Below are positions 61,628-64,000 of a stretch of DNA of 64,000 nucleotides, piece after piece. Origin of the DNA: an uncultured Rhodospirillaceae bacterium (GTDB lineage Bacteria > Pseudomonadota > Alphaproteobacteria > Rhodospirillales > Magnetospirillaceae); NCBI GenBank assembly GCA_903941105.1, contig CAJANL010000235.1:25787-89786 (forward strand). Reading direction: 5' to 3'. Positions within the stretch are counted from its first letter, which is position 1; every line of letters begins with the position of its first letter. Made by a program: the position numbers and the translations under genes. The notes below the pieces were generated by a model. The model was not told where the DNA came from and did not search any database. It saw nothing but the letters and a program-made list of their open reading frames with translations.

Positions 61628-62713
61628 ATGACCATTGCCAAGGGCATTCTCGACCGTTATCGCCTGTTGGCCGACCCGGTGCCCTTCCATGGCGGGCTGA
61701 TCCGTTCCGGCCATGACCCCTTCGCGGATTGCCCGATCACCGCGTTCGAGATTCCCAACGGCTTTCCCGGCTTTCAGTCGGGACTGCTGGTGGCCGATGT
61801 CCGCGAGGGCAACCGGGTCACCCATCCCAACCTTCTGCCGGCCCTGTCCGAAATGGCCTCGCCCGCCAACATCTCGTATCTGGTGACCGCGGCCTCCAAG
61901 GGCATGCGTCTCGACGAATTCCCGGAGGACAAGGGACTGACCCTGGCCGGCGGCATGCTGATCGCCCGCGTCCTCTGCAACGTGCTGGATTACTGCTGGA
62001 AGTCAGGCATCGAGGGATTGTGCATTGCGTCGGGCACCATCCTCGTCACGCCCAACGGCATCCGCATTGCCAGCATCGCCGAATGCCGCCTGCGGGCGCG
62101 GGCGACGGGGCAGCCGCCGAACGGGCAGACCAGCGACGTGGTGGGCTTCGGCGAGGTGTTGGGGCGGGTCATCGAGCTGTGCCGCAGTGCCGGCAACGCG
62201 TGCGTGCCCTTGGAGATGGCGTTGGCGACGCTCGGATCGCCGGGCGGCTTCGGCCGCGCCAGGTGCCTCATCCACGATTGGAGCCGCACGAGCAATGCCG
62301 ATGCCGCCGAGTCCCCCCCCGGCGGCATCTTGCAGAAGGAGTTGGAGGCCGGCGACTACCTGTTCCGCGAGGGAGACAGCTCGAACGACTGCTTCTTCGT
62401 GCTGCAGAAGGGCATGCTCCAGATCGTCAAGTCCGACGTCGACGACAACGAGGTGTTTCTCGACTTCACCAAGCCAGGTGAGCTCGTCGGGGAAATGGCG
62501 CTGATCGAACAGGAGCCCCGCATGGCCACCGCCCGCGCTCTCGAACCCAGCACCCTGTTGGTGATCGGCGGCGAGCAGTTCCGTAAGCGCTTGTCAAAAT
62601 TGGACAATGTGGCGATGAAGCTGATCGTAACCCTGTCCAACCGTTTGCGCGAGCGTGCGGCGGAAATCACCGAACTGAAGGCGACGATCGGCGGCGGCAG
62701 AGGCCACGGCTGA
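61628..62713 (+). CDS. Second degenerate-kinase/cyclic-nucleotide-binding protein
   Basis: ATG 61628 (MTIAKGILDRYRLLADP) is preceded by GGGGGGG at 61619-61625. A longer reading from 61541 is unlikely. Residues about 30-230 follow a kinase-like pattern (VTHPNLLPALSEMASPAN, ISYLVTAASKGMRLDEF, GGMLIARVLCNVLDYCW), but the catalytic loop reads LCIASGTILVTPNG and the DFG region reads SIAE, so catalysis is unlikely. The C-terminal CNB domain (about 240-350) has LEAGDYLFREGDSSNDCFFV, KPGELVGEMALIEQEPRM and EITELKATIG. It shares architecture with the protein at 48926 although the two are clearly diverged. Confidence 0.75.
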   Translation: MTIAKGILDRYRLLADPVPFHGGLIRSGHDPFADCPITAFEIPNGFPGFQSGLLVADVREGNRVTHPNLLPALSEMASPANISYLVTAASKGMRLDEFPEDKGLTLAGGMLIARVLCNVLDYCWKSGIEGLCIASGTILVTPNGIRIASIAECRLRARATGQPPNGQTSDVVGFGEVLGRVIELCRSAGNACVPLEMALATLGSPGGFGRARCLIHDWSRTSNADAAESPPGGILQKELEAGDYLFREGDSSNDCFFVLQKGMLQIVKSDVDDNEVFLDFTKPGELVGEMALIEQEPRMATARALEPSTLLVIGGEQFRKRLSKLDNVAMKLIVTLSNRLRERAAEITELKATIGGGRGHG

Positions 62714-63049
62714 TCGCCGTTCCAAGGGCGGTTCACCGCCTCTATGACGCCGGTGACCCCATTTCTCTCCGGCGTTGACAATTCCACGAATGTCATCCCC
62801 TGGCCTGCTCCGATGCTTTTCAACATCGCGTGATGGTGGCCATCACCAGGGTAGGGGGCAATTTTCGGCGCCGATCTCCCCGGTTAAGGGGGCAAAATTC
62901 CACGCAATCGGTTAAGTTCATGGCCCGCGCGTCGGCGATGACCGCACGGGCGCCGCCTGTCTGGCGGACAATATGGCGTAGGAAAGGGAACCGCCAACCA
63001 ACAATCTCTGCTGCGAAATCAATCACTTACGGCCAAACTCGGTAGCCCG
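62714..63049. other. Intergenic region with IS-like repeats
   Basis: No gene is supported in these 336 bases. GGCGG (62727-62731) and CCGCC (62736-62740) could form a short hairpin just after the CNB gene, but no T-run follows. Two copies of AGGGGGCAA[AT][AT]TTC (62853-62866 and 62887-62900) and two of CGGTTAAG (62881-62888 and 62909-62916) resemble terminal repeats of IS21-type elements. This suggests a scar. A short frame on the minus strand (62820-63026) is not called. Confidence 0.4.
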
Positions 63050-64000
63050 TCATTCCGGTTCCGGAGGTGACACGACATAACGTTGGTCCGGGTGATTTTC
63101 CATTTCCGGAATGGTGTACTGCAGCAGCCCTTCAGCGACCATGGGGCTGAGGTAGTCCCTGACCAGCGGCTTGGGATCCTGCCTTCCCAGGATGGTCGCA
63201 ATCTCACGGGCGCTGAGGGATCGCCAGAGGCACAGATCCTGAATTAGCGTCCTCAACGTCTCACGGCGGGGCTTACTGCCTTGGGCTGGAATGCGCTCCC
63301 GTAGGTCGGCCGGAATCGTCACCAGGAGCTGGTGACTATCTGGGGCGACCTGGTGACTATTATCGGCGACCTGGTGACTATCCGGGACGCGCCTGCCAAC
63401 GCTCTGGGCCGGCGGGCGTGCCATGGCCTCATGGAATCGAGGCCCGGGGACGTAGTAGGCTCGGCTTCCGCCCCCTTTCATCTCAAGCAACTGCAGATCG
63501 CGCAACCGCCGCAAGTGGCTCGAGGCATTGAGCGTGTCAGTGCGGTTGATCGCCCGGTAGGCCGCGTTGTCGATGGCGCCCAATTCGCGCACGAACACCA
63601 GGGCGCGGGCCTCCTCATCGCTGATGGCTTCGTTCGTCAGTTGCCCGAGCCAGGCGAGGTCGTCCGGCCCCAGGAAATGATGGAACAGGAAGGTGGCGAC
63701 GAACTGGTCCGGCCGCCGCGATGATTCGAAGGTCGGAGGCAGTAGACCGTGCGCCATCATCAGCTCGCGCATGGCACGGATGCCGCTTCCCTTGGTTTCG
63801 GCGATGTTCACCTCGTGCAGGACGGCGGCAAGGCGGGGGTTCCGGGTTTCGGAGCCGGGTTCGCCAAGCTGCTCTTCGGCCTTCAACGAATGTCCAGGAT
63901 TGCGAATTTCCAGGCGGTTGGCATACCGGATGATCTGAATGGCACCATGGATGCGGTAGCTGCGGTGCATCACCGCGTTTACGATGGCTTCGCGGATCAC
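63050..64000 (-). CDS. RecG/AlbA_2-like ATP-binding regulator (5' end outside window)
   Basis: The 316 residues visible begin in IREAIVNAVMHRSYRIHG, then LEIRNPGHSLKAEEQLGEPG, NPRLAAVLHEVNIAETKGSG, the HATPase-like C-terminal part of the AlbA_2/RecG-like transcriptional regulator family. A winged-helix segment follows (ISDEEARALVFVRELGAID, SHLRRLRDLQLLEMKGGG) and then a low-complexity stretch with DSHQVA-type repeats. These proteins act in stress or phage-related regulation. The frame is open to the right edge, so the N-terminal AlbA_2 domain lies outside. It is likely an accessory gene. Confidence 0.75.
   Translation of the reverse strand: MIREAIVNAVMHRSYRIHGAIQIIRYANRLEIRNPGHSLKAEEQLGEPGSETRNPRLAAVLHEVNIAETKGSGIRAMRELMMAHGLLPPTFESSRRPDQFVATFLFHHFLGPDDLAWLGQLTNEAISDEEARALVFVRELGAIDNAAYRAINRTDTLNASSHLRRLRDLQLLEMKGGGSRAYYVPGPRFHEAMARPPAQSVGRRVPDSHQVADNSHQVAPDSHQLLVTIPADLRERIPAQGSKPRRETLRTLIQDLCLWRSLSAREIATILGRQDPKPLVRDYLSPMVAEGLLQYTIPEMENHPDQRYVVSPPEPE
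63329..63381 (-). repeat. 21-base tandem repeat inside the RecG-like gene
   Basis: CTGGTGACTAT recurs at 63329, 63350 and 63371, a period of 21 bases that encodes repeats of DSHQVA, DNSHQVA and DSHQ on the minus strand. Seven-residue repeats of this kind often vary in number between strains through slippage. Its role in the linker is unknown. Confidence 0.7.

Noticed and set aside
62727..62740. Rho-independent terminator after the CNB gene
   Set aside because: The GGCGG/CCGCC hairpin is short and is not followed by a T-run.
62820..63026. A 68-codon minus-strand gene
   Set aside because: No start context or fold-like pattern; it covers the IS-like repeat region, so it is more likely part of a scar.

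Overview
The window is GC-rich, densely packed DNA in which most genes overlap by 1-8 bases (ATGA, GTGA, TGATG junctions). Gene content points to a free-living alphaproteobacterium of the Rhodospirillales type (Magnetospirillum-like): anaerobic-pathway CobD, B12-binding radical SAM enzymes, several autotransporter-type barrels, a CHASE2 cyclase and GTG/TTG starts. This placement is inference from gene content, not a database match. No rRNA, tRNA or CRISPR array was seen, and no convincing rho-independent terminator.

Layout. 1-1.6 kb: edge of a membrane-protein gene, a tiny membrane protein and CobD. 1.7-24 kb: a surface-polysaccharide locus with a YfhO-like membrane protein, a NodU-type carbamoyltransferase, a methyltransferase, a Wzy-like polymerase, an SpsF-like cytidylyltransferase, two B12-binding radical SAM proteins, the WbpB/E/D/I set for a diacetamido-uronic-acid sugar (the 2-epimerase is fused to a GT2 glycosyltransferase), a second DegT enzyme, a polysaccharide-deacetylase-like protein and an asparagine synthetase. 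It ends in a gene truncated by an insertion-sequence scar. 24.7-31.3 kb: an overlapping operon of two autotransporters (one split by an in-frame TAG) and a lipoprotein alpha/beta hydrolase, with a LuxR-type regulator beside it. 31.6-35.7 kb: an exported WD40-caspase protein, an outer-membrane barrel and a small periplasmic protein. 35.7-39 kb: small genes of unknown function, an internally deleted IS256-type transposase, and a second lipoprotein hydrolase paralogous to the first.

39.3-48.9 kb is the most unusual part: a Gly/Pro-rich outer-membrane barrel, then a PqqD-like protein, an ATP-grasp ligase, a LysA-like PLP decarboxylase, a GNAT acetyltransferase (opposite strand), a urea-transporter-like membrane protein fused to an M23 peptidase domain, an asparagine synthetase homologue and a second urea-transporter-like membrane protein with a TPR insert. 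This looks like an undescribed peptide- or amino-acid-modification and export system.

48.9-62.7 kb is a signalling and secretion locus: a two-partner secretion pair (TpsB/TpsA), an exported TPR-CHAT protease-like protein, a FecR-like periplasmic protein and a CHASE2-class III cyclase, flanked by four cyclic-nucleotide-binding proteins, two of which carry degenerate kinase domains. The window ends inside a RecG/AlbA_2-like regulatory ATPase gene.
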